A DNA stretch of 60,000 nt from NCBI RefSeq assembly GCF_026151205.1, contig NC_087079.1, positions 9,168,635 through 9,228,634 on the forward strand. Direction: 5' to 3'. This document shows, piece after piece, positions 10,877 through 25,800 of the stretch. Under the pieces are notes generated by a model. It was not told the origin of the DNA. It saw only the letters and a list, made by a program, of their open reading frames with translations, and searched no databases. Origin of the DNA: Bolinopsis microptera (taxonomy: Eukaryota > Ctenophora > Tentaculata > Lobata > Bolinopsidae). Both the position numbers and the translations under genes were made by a program. The stretch's first letter is position 1; the number at the start of each line of letters is the position of its first letter.

Positions 10877-13800
10877 CTGAAATGATTCGTTCGTTAAACT
10901 GGTTTATGATGATTACTATTGTATTTGGTCTAGTAATGGTTTCTATACATGTTTAATGTTTGTTTAATGGAGTATATAATGTATAAAGTTTGTTTGAGAA
11001 ACTGAATCATTTCAAGAATTACGTATGCGCATACTAATATAAATAAATAAATGATACCTTTCATTGCTGTGTCATTGAAAGATACTCGAATATAAAAAGT
11101 AAAAATAATCTTACCAATCTTCCACTCGACTGATGCTGGAGTGTCACTTGAACCCCAGGCACACTTCAGGGTGATTGTTCCAGGTAAGCTCATTATGTTG
11201 TTTGGTAGTTCCTGTGAAAATCCTGGAAACAAAATCTCGCTGTTAGTTAATATTATTAATTATTATTAATAATCATTATCTTTTTGATAATTAATAAATA
11301 CTTAAATATAACATGAATTGTATGTGATTATGTTTAATTAATACATGAAATATATGCGATAATGTTTAAATGAAACATGAAGTAAATGTAAAAGGAAATA
11401 TCTTTATTCACAGCTTTAAACTGACCGATTCGCTTCATCGTAGTGAGCTGTTTGTTGACGTATTTGAGATCAGACCGGGTCGAGTGAGCAAACTCGATGT
11501 TGCAAGAAAGAGGTGCTTGTTTATAACCCAGATCTTTTAGATAAAGTTCCACACTCTGCTTTTTACCGTCCACAGTCTTCTCTATGTACACATTATCATT
11601 TTCGTCCGTTGATGTTATGGGATTTGGCTTTTCTGGGTCCGTCATGTCGTACCTTAAGAACGGTGTTATTATTTTTAAAACGGATAAAAACCGAAAGTAC
11701 AAAGTAGCTCAATAATTGGCGAGATAGTTATGTGATATATTGAAGTGTAAATTAGTTACATAATGGTTAACTCACCATATGATATTGGGGTTATCAGAAC
11801 CAGTGTAGTCACATTTGATTTGGACATCGTCTGTGAAGTACGCAGTGACTTCCTCGATCTTACTCAAGGCAGCATGTGTTACCAACACTTCTTTGCTAAT
11901 TTTTATGTCGTAGTTTCCAGATAATTCATACTCGCACTTCACTGAAAAGGTAGGTATGTTGATATACATAGCAAGCTTAACGGAATTTGCTGTGTAACAA
12001 GCGAAAGAGTTCGGAATTGAATTCCTTGCTACTGATTTAATTATCCAAAACTGATTCTGTACAGTGAAGATAGCGACCTTCATCTCAGAACCCGCCAGAT
12101 TTATTGGGTGGGTTTCTGGCTCGTTTCTAAGTACTGGTAATATATTTCAAATGAGGATAAAATGAATGCATCAAGAATTATCAAAATTGTTCTCCTTTTT
12201 CTAAGCAATGTAATGACAATGTTAACCAAATTAGCTGGGCAGCTAAGAATAACAGTGTTACACAGCGTCACGTAAACTCAATTTTTCTTATAACTGTCTG
12301 GACAAATTCGTGGAAAAACCTAACTTGATCAATATTAGCTTAGGCCTAAGGGACTAAATCAAATTAACGCTTGAAGATTGTGTTATATTGGAATGTGGGG
12401 TTATATGATATTCTCTTGATCCTGCTTTATCAATTTATATAAACTAGGATACAAACTTACATCCAGATTTTTCTACATCAAGATTCTTGCAGAAAACAAT
12501 TATCGAATATGCATAGTTACCGGTGGGATCAGTACCATTTCAAGCTTTTTGGATATTTTGGAAGAGATTATCAATTTGGGGTTTCATGGATTAGTTGCTA
12601 TCAAAATCGCGCATCTGCATAGTTAAAAATGACGAAAATATCCTTTGATCGCGAGAATAAATACAGCGTGACCATTCGCATTTTAAGAAGGCTTGAAGTT
12701 TTGAAGATAAATTGCGAAAATTGATCATGATAACCCTTCAAACTAAAAGTTTGAAATTTACTTTCGCTTTATACCAGCACATGGAATAAACATACTCGTA
12801 AGTTTACAATTACTAACCTATTTTCAAGGTACTATCGACTGTAAGACTGTTGACTGTTACACCATCTTGTCTATCAGCACTGGTTCCAGATGTTGTTATG
12901 CCAGAGTTTATCTGAGAAAGAGCCATTAAATGGTGTTCATGAGCATATATTGCTGGACTGAGAAGAAATTTTAGTTAAAATGAAGGGACAACGTAGGACC
13001 AAACACTTTCCATAAAACACTAGGTCAAAACTCAATGCTTTCCATGAAGTATTAATCAAATAAAACCTAATAAAAAACAAATAACAAGACAAATTATATT
13101 CCAGATCAGTGTCCACTAACCTTCACTCCGTCCAGATACCACAGCATGGTTTCTGCAGTAGGTCCCTTGTAAATACAATCCACCGTGGCCGTGCCCGTAT
13201 CAGACAGTACCCCCACAGGTGCAGTCAGGGTGTACCCTAGCAGGTCGCTCGTCATACTCACGATCTTCTGTGGTTTTACCTCGTCAGTTTCTGTGTCGTC
13301 TTCTGTCGGGTTTTTGTCGGGTCTGGTCGGTTTTTTGTTTGATTTCTGTGGTGTTTTGTCATCTTCACATGTTGTAGTATGTGTAATATGTGTAATAAGT
13401 GTAATATGTGTATTATGTGTAATATGTGTAATATGTGTAATATGTGTAATATGTGTAATATGTGTAATATGTGTAATATGTGTAATAAGTGTAATATGTG
13501 TAATATGTGTAATATGTGTAGAATATGCTGTCAGTATCAATGAGAACTGTGATTTATCTGTCAATCACCAACAAGGGTAGAGTCGAAGTAAAATGTCGAT
13601 CATTAGATGCACTGATGTAACTTACTGACGAGTTTTATTAGCTTTATTATCATGAAACAATTTACATGTTATCATTTATTGTTAAAATGGCTAATAATTA
13701 AACAATTCACGTTTTTTTGATATTATAAATTTTCCAAAAAGTTGTGATCTTACCTGTTCCATGACGAAAGACTCGCACTTGTATTTACCCTGCTTTTCTT

Positions 13801-16800
13801 CCGTCATCTCACCAAGAACCCAGAAGTGCTGAAAGATAGTGGTTAGTTTTAAATTCTTACAGTTTTTGTCAAGCATGCCTTGTCGTGTCGTCATTAATTG
13901 TGGCAATTAAAAATTCACGCACACTTGATGAGCCGGTCATTATATAAAGCGCCAGGTAATAAATGAAAAGTGTATCACCATGTCGTCACTATTTAAAATT
14001 TGTATCAAGTTAATAATCGAGAGAATAAATGACAGGCAATCAATAAAACGGAGAAATATTTTATATTAATGCCAAAATGGAAATACCTGCAGATTTATAA
14101 TGAGAAACAATATTGCATAGTAATAATCAATAAATTAATAATCAACAGATAAATTAGATAATAATTAATTAAATAATAAAAGTAATAATTAATTAAAAAG
14201 ATACCTCTTGATACTGCTTTCCACCCTTTTCAATGGTTTTACCAATCTCAGGAGCCACAGACTCGTCTTGTGTGCCCATGTAGTAGTACTTCATGTAGGA
14301 TCCAGTTTGTACTACCTTGTAACAGAGTAGCTTCACATCTCCTCCGAATGGTTCAGCACGGTAGGTGACCATGTCCGAGAATACTGTAATAATGGGGAGT
14401 TGTTATACATTTGCACTGTGAGTGTTGTTAGTTACTGTAATAATGGAGAGTTGTTATACATTTGCACTGTGAGTGTTGTTAGTTACTGTAATAATGGGGA
14501 GTTGTTATACATTTGCACTGTGAGTGTTGTTAGTTACTGTAATAATGGGGAGTTGTTATACATTTGCACTGTGAGTGTTGTTAGTTACTGTAATAATGGG
14601 GAGTTTTTATACATTTGCACTGTGAGTGTTGTTAGTTACTGTAATAATGGGGAGTTGTTATACATTTGCACTGTGAGTGTTGTTAGTTAAGGTGGTTGTG
14701 GTTTCACGACCTGTTTGCATGGGTAAAAATGTGACTTTAACAAACATACCATGAGAACAGGTATTAGTAATATTATTTGCTGTGAATTATCGTCTAAAAA
14801 GGTTCAGAAATTGAGGCCGGATTTTTTCTGATAAGAAATGTTCTCTGAAAAGTAACCGTTTAAGAACTAACCGAGAACGTGGAATGTAACAGTTGTGTCT
14901 CCAACTATATCGTCTTTATAGAAACCCTTGCATCTGTACACTCCGTTACTTGTCTCCTTAACCGCTGTTAAAAACCACAATTTCGTCTTGAAAATAATCT
15001 CCTCGCCGTCTGTGTAGTCGGTCCCATCCTCCTGCAAAATAAGAGGTTAAGAAATCGTGAACTTCTGTTCAGACATTTTAGACATTTCATACATCCTCAG
15101 TCCTCACTCCTCAGCCGTAGAATTTTTAAATATCACAGAATTGGATGTTCCTGCGCAGGCCAGTCGGTGATCGTTAATCAAATGTAAATTGGATGGGCTC
15201 ATACCAGATCAAGAGTGCTAACGTCCGTTACTTCCTTGTCGTCGATATAGTATTTGATGTCGTATCCCTCTTGGGTGTAGCAGACAATTTCCAGCTCCTC
15301 TCCGACTGCTAAACTCTCTTCGTATGTCTCGATATGCTTGGCTGTGTGATTGTAGCGGTTTATTAAAAGTTTACGGAGAGCCAATTTCTACTTCAGTTTA
15401 TAAATCCAATTTATAGCAGAGTACATAAAAGTGATGGTAACATTAGCCGAGCGTTTTGGATGAACCGACTCATTTTTGGAATGTCTTGGAATAAGTACCA
15501 TCTAATAATAGAAGTTTTGCGTGTAAAATTCGGAGAAATGGACTAATGTTGATAGCTAGGTGTAGTAATCTAATATTCAGTCTAGCTAATCGTGTAACTT
15601 GAGCGTTTCATCCCTTGTGTATCTCCGGTAGGAAATAATTCACCGTACGCAGCTGTGAAAAGACACGGACGAAATTCATGGTCGAGTGTATACTTATTGT
15701 TGTAAGTCAGTTTTGAGAATACTGAACAATTTAGTTCGGGGATTAAGGTACGTGCACTTAAAATGGTGTATTTTCACAAATTATATTTAATAAATATTAT
15801 ATTTATGTTAACTTAATTTTAATAAGCCATTGTTTATTGATGATTATTAGGATTCACTTAAGATCTTACATATTATTCTTTAATAACAATAAATATTAAT
15901 TCGTATTTGTCAAAACAGTACCTATTATATAAAGCAATGAAAGGCATTAGTTTGGTCAAATCAAACGGAACATATGCTATCAGACTTTCAACTGACTATG
16001 GCAGGGTTAAAACAGTTTTAACGCTATATATCAGTTCTCGATATGTACGTACTTTTGGTTGAGTAATTTATCAAACTAAATATCGAATTCGAGATAACAG
16101 GAATTTAGAAATTAGACTGGAAACCTGAAAATAAAAATAATCTGTAATTATTGTATATTACTATTATTATACCCTCCATTTTATCACTTACCTATTACAA
16201 ACAAGGGTAGAGCGTCAGATTCGGCCTTTTTGGTGGCAGCGGTTACTTTGAGCACGTATTCGCCGGTGTATGTGGCAGGAACGTTCTCGACCTTGAACAC
16301 ACTTGAAATCATTTTATCGTCCCATGTTGGACTTGGGAGGTCTGAAATAGAGAGAATATTCAATTAATTTTATGTAAACAACATGTTCTCCTCTGACCCT
16401 CATCGTTAATAAGCCAAACCCTATTACTTGCGTTTATCCTACCCCTTAAATTTTGATTTAGTTAGAGTCTCAGACTCTCAATTAAATTGTTAGGGCTAGA
16501 ATTATCTTTGAAATAATCTCTAAGGCCCAGTGGCTAGTTACAATATTCCTCATCTTCGAGTGGTAGATTGTGAGATCCATTATTAATGATCAAAATGCCA
16601 TTATCAGTATAACATGACACTCAGGAAATGCACTCCGCAAAGTTATACCTTTTTCCAAGTCACTCTCCCCCTCTCGTTCCAAGACAAGGACCATTTTAGT
16701 TTCCGCAGAGATATCTTTAGAAGCCTGGATCTGTCCAGTAACCTCGAACTCAGAGCCTTCGACTGTAGTGTAACTTCCCCCAATAATTCCTGGAATCTTT

Positions 16801-19800
16801 ATCTCCGGCTTGGCTGTGAGAAATTAAATGTTTTAAAATTTAAGAGTATTTAAAGAATTAAGAAATGGAATTATGATTATTATGGAATTTAGAGATTAAA
16901 TTATGATCGGCTTTTTATACGATGGATCAAGTTATGTAAATATTCAATCACATTCTGACATGCATAACTTGTCAAACTTTCGTAATGTTAAAAAGCAGGA
17001 ATCAAATTTTAAACTTTCGTGTGTACATTGATTCATCAAGATTATACTATAAAATATACATAATACATAGACTATACACTGTATACACTATACGTGTTAA
17101 AGTACGAGTTAAGTCCACTTTAAAATATTTAAAAAAGTGAGATCATATTCAATTTCTGCAACAAATCTAAACTATTCTAAATTTGTTCTAAAAAACAATT
17201 ACTGTACAATTTACACACAACCTAAAAATTGTTAAAAAAACAAAATATGTAAACTTACTGAAAACATCTAGAGTTCCGGTCAGAGAGTAAATATCATGAC
17301 CGTACCCTTCACTTTTACAACCATACGTTCCAGCGTCATCGAGTGAGTCAATTGTGTATTTAACCTCATATCTGAAGAGATAATTTTGTAATCAAAGCGA
17401 TATCTCATTGGTTATAGACACCGACCAGCTAGAGTGTCTACAAAAATTAGCAATTGTTGCTATAATTTCAAGAACCAAATACTCAGATAAAAACTCGCTA
17501 AACTTTTTACTCGAAATACAATAAACTGACCTGTCCATCTCAAAACCGCTAATTGAATAGTCTTCCTTCTTTTCATAATCATCGTTCGTTAGTTCAACAG
17601 TCTCGCCAGCCCAGGTGACGGTGATATCTTCTCCGCTCACGCCGTAGCACACGAACTCCACTTCTGTGCTAACCACCTCGAACTTTGTCTCAATGTACGT
17701 GAAATCCTTCGGATCTGAAACATTGGCGTCAAATCATGCGTAGAATTTTAAATTTCTACGTGTACTAAACTTCAAAACTCGTGATAGGACCGTAATGACC
17801 GTAATGACTACCCTATATAAGGTCAGAAGCCTACTAGAGTACTGTTGTACTTGTCCGCTGTGGGACCCTGTTAAGGTGACTGAGATCCAGCTTTTGGAGG
17901 GGGTCCAGCGAACATTCACCGATCGTATATGCGGTCTGGAAAATATGAACTACTGGGAGAGGCTTTCACATCTAAAGCTGATGTCACTGCAGCGCAGAAG
18001 GGAACGGTACACCATTCTGATGATGTGGAAGATCCTTCACAATGTTGTCCCCAATTGCAGCAATATTAGGTTCACAAAAACATCCAGACATGGTACCCGA
18101 GCAATCATCCCTTCCCTGTCTAGGTTGAGTTCCTCGAGCAACCAGACACTCTATGACAGCTCATTTGCTGTAAAAGGACCAAAACTACGGAACAAAGTGC
18201 CTGATAGTATTAAAGCTGAAGCTACTTTTGAGTCGTTTAAAGTTAGTTTGTCCAAGTTTATTGCTTTGATACCGGACAACCCTCCGACTTCCGGTTATAG
18301 CTGCAGCTGGTCTAATTCCCTGGTAGACTACTCGCCATCGAGGTGGTCAGAAATCTGATGACTCTTCCTGCTACGAAGATAAACACAACCAAAGTAACCA
18401 AAGTAAGTAACTAGGTCGATTGTTGTTGTATTTGATTTTATAATAAAAATGATACCGTTACATAATTACGTAATTACGTAACGCGAACTAGTCGCGTACA
18501 CATTACACATTATAGTTATTAGTACTTTACAGTTTCTTACAGTCTGTAATCGTATTTATAAACATCTGTAAATGAAGTTCTAAAATTTAAAGAAGTCATC
18601 AGTCTTTACTCTTTAGCCAACCTAGTTACCTTGTGTATCATAACAATAAACGAGGGGTTTCACTGAAAAACGGTTAAAACTCACCAAAGATTTTTACATC
18701 TACAGAAGATGCCGAGCCTTGATCAACTGTCATACAGCTGTAAGAACCTGACTCAGCAACAATTACATTTTCCAAAATAAGAACACTAGTTTGAGTGCTG
18801 ATGTCCTCCTCGTATTCGTTCTCGTAATAGCGGTCATTGACCTCTTTATCGTCCTTCATCCAAATCAGGTTTACCTGAGAGAGAGAGTTTACTTTTTAGG
18901 TATAGTTGGGAAATAAACTAGGACAACATGCACTTGATATTAGTGATATTATTACTTTACTGTGCCAGCCTCTCCCCCACGTACAGCTACCTCAATTAGA
19001 GGTAGCTGTATGTGGGGGATATATGTGGGAGGCCTGCATTTCATCAAAACATTCTGAGATTCAGGCTCGCGAGCCCGACATTCGTCTCTTGCCTCTTGGC
19101 CATCAAACTAGTTGTTTAATTCATTCCATTGTTTCGTTAATAGATCCCACGAAAACAATCAATACTTATGCAAGTATAGACAGGGAGCAATTTGAATTTG
19201 CGTCATAAAACATGTCGTGTTTGGGGCATCAGATCTTGCTTGTCCAACTTTTATTTAATCAGATTTCTAATAATTGTGTTTAGAGTGACGTCATACTCTA
19301 GGTGGAGTAGAGACTTATCGTCTCCCGGCTAATGAGAGAATGTGCTAGAGTACTACATCGTATTGGGTGTCGGAACAAACAAATAAGAGTGACGTCCGAC
19401 GAATATCATTCTCACAAATGTCATTAATAAACAGAATACATAGCTATGAGTGGTATATGCATTACTGGGTTGATTTTAAAGTAAATCAGTCGTCATTTAT
19501 ATTTTATACCGCGCCGTAATTAAAGCAAAAGCAGTAGTATTTACAGTAGTAAAACTCTGTATCTCCGGAATTAAAAAACATTTTAACTTTAAATCAAGAT
19601 GCAAATAATGAAGACAACAAACCTCAGCTATAGCCACAAGATTACAAGTAATCGTCAGGTCCGTTCCAAGAGGGATCATTGGATATCCTTCAGTTGGCGT
19701 CAAGACAGTATCACCTGTAGATATCATGATGAATCTCTAATTATATCTAATTAAATTTAGTTACATCTAATTATATATATATATATTATCCTGATTCACC

Positions 19801-22800
19801 CACTGAAAAAATCATGTCATCACATTAATTAAATGACTGAAAGACTTACTAAATACAGTTTTAGACTTACCTAGAGGCACCACGTCTATGTTGTAGATGA
19901 AAGATGAAACTTTGAAAGTGTCAAACATGGATACGCACTCAAACTTTCCATCTTGTTGGTCGGTAAGTTTCACCTAGGTATTGATATATGGGTCAATTGA
20001 ATAAAAACTTGTTAATATTCATGAAAAAAGTTAGAATCGAAAAAACTTCTCATCCGCGATTTGCCATATTTTCTTGTCTCTACAACTACCAAATTGTTTT
20101 TTAGCATACCTTGAGTAGCTTCTTCTCCCAATGTCCTAGATCAACAGCAGAATAGGTCTTTTCAAAGGTGTAGGCACTGAATACAGACCCATCTTTGGTG
20201 AACTCGAAATCTTCTTTGTAAGACCAGCAGTTAAGGGTGAAAAAGACACCATCATTCACAGTTAGCGATTCTTCTTGGTCCTTGGTAGCTGGAAAGAAAA
20301 AAACAATGTTTTTTCATGTTAAACCAATTTGTTTATCAATCATTATCTGATTAAGTTTTATAAAACTCTCACTATCTTGAGGATTGTATATTTCAAATAA
20401 ATTTATGTACTAAGTATCTACTCCTCTTTAAAAAGATCCTCTTACCGATGATCATGAGTGGCATATCGTTAGTGCTCCTCTTCTCCTCTCCTTTACAGTA
20501 GTAGCTACCAGAGTGCTCCTCTCTTGCGCTTAGGTATGTTAGCGTGCCTTCTGTCACTCTGTCAGAGTTTACCTCCTGACGCATTTTTATTAGTATTTCT
20601 TGCTTATAAAAGTCAAAAATCAGGCTTGAAATGACACATGATACAAAGTAGAACTAAATGTTATACATTGGATGTCTTTTATGATAAACAGGGTAAAAGT
20701 AAAAACCTCTTCGACGGTTATAGAATTGGAGACTGCGAGAATCTGTTTATCTTCGCTCCCCTCCACTTCGACCCACCAAGATATCGCAGAGCTGAGTTTC
20801 TTGTTGGCGATACAAACCAAGGAAATCTTACTTCCGGCTTTGTGGTACTTATCGGCGGCAGATATCTCTAGAGATGCTATCCTACTGATCTCAAGGGTGA
20901 ATGTGTGCTCTAAAACGGTGAGATCTCCCAAAACCGCTGTACATTTGAACACTTCTCCGTCACGATCTAATTTGACTTGCAGGATCACTTTCTGCCACAC
21001 GAACATATTGTGACCAGTGGCAGATGTTTCTTCTTTGAGTTTTGTGAAATCTTCCTCGTCTGTGATTTCACTCTGAAATGAGTTGAAATTCGATTACATC
21101 GCTCAACATGCTTGTCATCACTCAATAATTTTTGGTGGAAAGTCATTAAGAAAGATAAAATCAAGAACAGCTCGTTTTGAAAATCAAACCACCCACCAAG
21201 AGTTGGTTGTCTTTGTAGAAAGAAATAGTGGATCCTTCAGGGGCCGAACAGGTAAGAGATACGGTTTCACCCTCTTGGACGACCACGTCCTCAACCTCCA
21301 CCTCAACGGCTGAAACAAATTAGCGTCAATCATCAATAATATGAATTTGAGCAGTCTTTCTGAACACATATAGTAATGTGAACTGAGGAATGAAAATTTG
21401 CTGTTAATAAATAGATGTAGATTCTGGTGCAGAGGTGAAGCATATTTTTTGACAAGTGTCAAAGAAATATGCGCCATCTCTCCGCCAGAATCTACATCTA
21501 TAGATGATTTGCATATTTAATGACAACAACTTACAATGGAATTCTAGAGCGATCTCAGGACTCTCTACTTCCTCTGCTACACAAAAGTAGGAGGCAGAAT
21601 CTGACTTTTCAGCCGAGACAAATGTCAACTCTGTGTATGGGACACCTGCTGTTACTCCCTGAAATCCAGCAGGTGTTACATTAAAACCACATGAATGATG
21701 AATAACATAAAGTAAGTAAATTACATTACGTAATAAACAAACCTATTTTTATTGACTTTTAAACTCCCATTTAATTTTAAGATCAATAGTTAAATTGACG
21801 TATCAGAACATTGAAGTAACATGGAAATTTTTAACAATTCTTACAGTTTTGAGCTCTGTAACACCAGCCTCAGCTTCCATTAAGACATTTTTGGGAAGCC
21901 TCTTCCTGTACCATGTCATGCCACCGACTACTTCCACATTGGCAAGACACGTGATGGTCACTCTTGCACCAATGGCAAAGAATGCTTCCGTCTCAGGCTT
22001 GGTCGTGAGTACAACTGAAATTGTTTTTATGAGTCAATAATCCAACTGTTCCGGTAAGATTCAACACTAATATAATATTACACGAAACATAACCTCCGAC
22101 ATCGATCATTAAGTGGATAAGCCTTTACAAAACTTTTTGAAACATAAAAACGTAGATTCGAACCTGCATCTGCTATTTCCAGGGTGAAGCTATGATCAAC
22201 AACCACTTGGTCGTTTTCAAACTCAGCTTTGCAGGAGTAGACAACTCCGTTTTGTTCGAGTCGAGCGAATTCTATGACCTTCTCGTATTTGATCCACTCA
22301 ATACTTTCACGTTGTTCTGTGTCTACTAATTGTTCAAATATCTCATCTACTCCTTCCTTCGTCTGAGGTTAAGCTTAGTGTCAGGGCCAAATAAATGGGG
22401 ATAAACAACTGCAGTGAATCAATAATTAAATCAAACTGGACCAGCCTAATTCCATCGTGGTATCTTGATAACGTTCTGTCTAGTTTTATATCAACCTGTA
22501 TATAAAAGGAACTAAAAAACAGCTAAAATGAATATATCTCAATTTACCATCTGTTGATCGTCTTTGAAGAAAGAAACCACAGACTCTTTAGGTGCGAAGC
22601 AAGTCATAGTAACAGGCTTATCTTTACGTTGGAAGATGTCCTCTGCCTCAATAACAGGCTCTGAAATTATTCATTTAAGAAGAAAGATTTTATTTATAAA
22701 TTGATCAATAAAAGGGTCTCTTATTGCAATTTCTGGTAAATTACCTTATATTACTATTACTCAACAGAAGTGGTTCGAAATTAAGGCGTTTAAATCATAC

Positions 22801-25800
22801 AAATCTATTAAATAACGACATCAAATAGCTATATTACCAATAATGTAGACTGGAACAGACTCTTCCAAATCCTGGTTACCAGCAAATTTACATTTCCAGA
22901 GTCCAGTACTGGTTGCAGGAATAACACTGGTAACTGTGTGAACATCCATTTGAAAGTCGTCGGAATAATTCGTCTCTGATGTCTGAGTTGCTCTGTAGAA
23001 AGAATATTCAAAATTTATGTTTTATTTATAAATGATGCATATTGTTATAACCACACAAATAACACTCAGTTGAAAGAACTACCGATGAAGGTAACTGTAA
23101 ATGTCTGTAAAACCCACCCTCCTTGCTGCCCTTCGTCGTCCTTGTACCAAAAGATCTTCTTCTCTTGGTCGCTGGTCAGTACACAAGTCAGTATTGTTTC
23201 TCCTCCAACAATTCCGTACAGAGGTTTGTCATGTGCAATGACCAGAATATCAACTAATAAGTGGGGGAAGAATAGTTAGATATAGTTTTTAGATATCTTA
23301 TATTATACCGGTTTCTATCCAGAAATCATTATCAAGATATTGGGAAATTGGTGTTTTATTGATGATTGTTGGACGTCAGCCCAGAAGATTGATAATACTT
23401 TTGTGAGAAGATTATCAAAGAGAAATTATATATTTGTGTGTAATATACACATACTATGTGCGACAGTAAAAAACTGCGTTGTTAAGATCAAATGCCTTAT
23501 TAAAAGTCGTGCCCGTTTTGAAACAGATTAAATGCTTGAATCTTGTTGATCGGCGAAAATTGGTTCAAAGAAAGTATTTTTCAAGTCAAATAAGGTTATC
23601 ATGATATTTAAAACTCTCGTTACTATCACTTACCTTAACCTTATGATATAAAGGTTAGGACATCCTGTGAAAAATATTTAAGTTGCTGGATATGAGTTTT
23701 TTCAGGTAAAGAGGTTTTGAGGCATTTATTATCATTTGATTTGAAAGCACATAAAATTATTCGTACACGAATTGATTTTCACAAAAGTATTGGTTGATCA
23801 GTTCAAAATTAAGAGAGCTTTGATTTGTCGTGGGTTTTGCTTTCGCATAAAAAGCTTTTTGATTTGACCTATTTAGGTTTTAATCTAAATAACGAAATCA
23901 ATATTTTTTGAATCAAATGTTTGTCAATTTTGTAATTTGGTCAGGTCTAATGGAAGGTCAAACGTCAGTCGTTAAGTGCTTTACGTTATTGTAAATCTTC
24001 AAGAACTTCTCAAACTCTAGCAAACAAGATCTACACACATACCAAACAGCCAGCCATGTTAGCTATTCATTTCATTGCAATCACTGCAAGAGATGTTGCA
24101 CTAACGTTTATCAAATATGTAACATGTAATTGGCACTCACAATTCAATCACAAGCACAGAAACATTAAAAAGGTTGCAGGTCAGGTTTTGATCCATACGG
24201 TTACCACTTAACTTACCAAATGCATTACCCTCACTGTCTTCCCCTTCACCATCTGTCTCTTCATCAGGTCTTGTCGATGAGGACGATGAGAATGAAGACG
24301 AGGATGAAGTAGAAGAGCTGCTACTGGATGAAGAAGCCGGCGTTGTACTTGAAGACTGGTACGTCGATGAGGAAGTTGTTGCTGGGGTTGTTGTTGAGCT
24401 GACAGTACTCGATGCCGTACTCGATGTCTGCGACAATGAACCCGTGGTGGAACTAGAGGAAACTGCTGAAGAAGAGGTACTATCCACTCCCCTTGAGGAT
24501 GTAGAGGAGATTGATGTCGAGGACGAGGTGTCTACCGTCGGTGTTGTGGAAGAAGAACTTGGTGACGATTGAGTTGTTGAAGTAGTGATTCTTCCGGTTG
24601 AGGAGGTTGAACTTATAGGTGTCGACGAATGTGTACTCGACGACGACGATTCAGGTGTTGATGAACTTGTCGACGACGAAACTGTAGAAGTCGACGTTGA
24701 AGGGCCTCCTGGCGACGATGTTGAGCTCAGTGTCGTCGAACTACTTGATGTCGGAGGTGTCACCGTAGTCGAACTCGATGAATGAATTGATGACGTAGGT
24801 GAAGACGTGCTATCTTCAACTGGGGGAGTTGATGAACTTATCGTCGTTGAACTACCTGATGTAGATGGTGTTGTCGTCGTCGAAGTAGATGATGAAACCG
24901 ACGTAGTCGCCGAAGAGGAGGTTTCTTCGACTGGGGGAGTTGATGAACTTATTGTCGTTGAACTACCTGATGTAGATGGTGTTGTCGTCGTCGAAGTAGA
25001 TGATGAAACCGACGTAGTCGCCGAAGAGGAGGTTTCTTCGACTGGGGGAGTTGATGAACTTATCGTCGTTGAACTACCTGATGTAGATGGTGTTGTCGTC
25101 GTCGAAGTAGATGATGAAACCGACGTAGTCGCCGAGGAGGAGGTTTCTTCGACTGGAGGAGTTGATGAACTTATTGTCGTTGAACTACCTGATGTAGATG
25201 GTGTTGTCGTCGTCGAAGTAGATGATGAAACCGACGTAGTCGCCGAAGAGGAGGTTTCTTCGACTGGAGGAGTTGATGAACTTATTGTCGTTGAACTACC
25301 TGATGTAGATGGTGTTGTTGTCGTCGAAGTAGATGATGAAACCGACGTAGTCGCCGAAGAGGAGGTTTCTTCGACTAGGGGAGTTGATGAACTTCTTGTC
25401 GTTGAACTACCTGATGTAGATGGTGTTGTTGTCGTCGAAGTAGATGATGAACCCGACGAAGTCGCCGAAGAAGATGTTTCTTCAACTGGTGGAGTTGATG
25501 AACTTATCGTCGTTGATGTCGATGGTGTTAACGTCGTTGAAGTTGATGAACTTGAAGTACCTAAAGAGCAAATTTGTCATTTTAAGAAGAAAAAAAAGGG
25601 CTTTTGAAGCGTTTTATATTATTCCTAAATTTTTTACATACAATTTAATCTAGACGGATTACAATTAAGTATAAGCAAATAATAAATACGTATGAGATTT
25701 GTGTCATATATTGATTTGGTATTTTTGTTATCGCTATGATGTACTAAAGTTTTGTGCTTTAGGACTCCAAACAGAAAACGTTGAACTCTAATTTGTTACT

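Larger units (their letters stand above)
11115..23253 (-). other. Intron-split Ig-domain block (26 exons, about 14 Ig domains)
   Basis: Most Ig domains are encoded by two exons. The first carries the B-strand Cys and C-strand Trp (for example ILTCVL...FWYKDD at 23253-23118; VTITCLANVEVVGGMTWYR at 22014-21845). The second carries the F-strand D/E-x-G/A-x-Y-x-C motif (for example SASYFCVAEE at 21658-21535; SGSYYCKGEE at 20575-20446; SGSYSCMTVD at 18874-18685; QGKYKCESF at 13828-13754). The exon pair 16813/16341 lacks both canonical cysteines. Domain starts mostly begin in phase 1, the usual phase for extracellular module shuffling. Introns are short, except where repeats or a retroelement fragment have entered. 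Confidence 0.8.

Noticed and set aside
14400-14690. Plus-strand ORF of 17-residue repeats (ICTVSVVSYCNNGE)
   Set aside because: The 51-bp intronic minisatellite is open by periodicity only.
18974-19018. microRNA precursor call for the intronic hairpin
   Set aside because: The loop is only five bases and the flanks show foldback-element character. Kept only as a repeat.
24807-25607. Plus-strand ORF with six 37-residue acidic repeats
   Set aside because: It is the mirror of the 111-bp minisatellite in stalk exon 6. No splice or start support on the plus strand.
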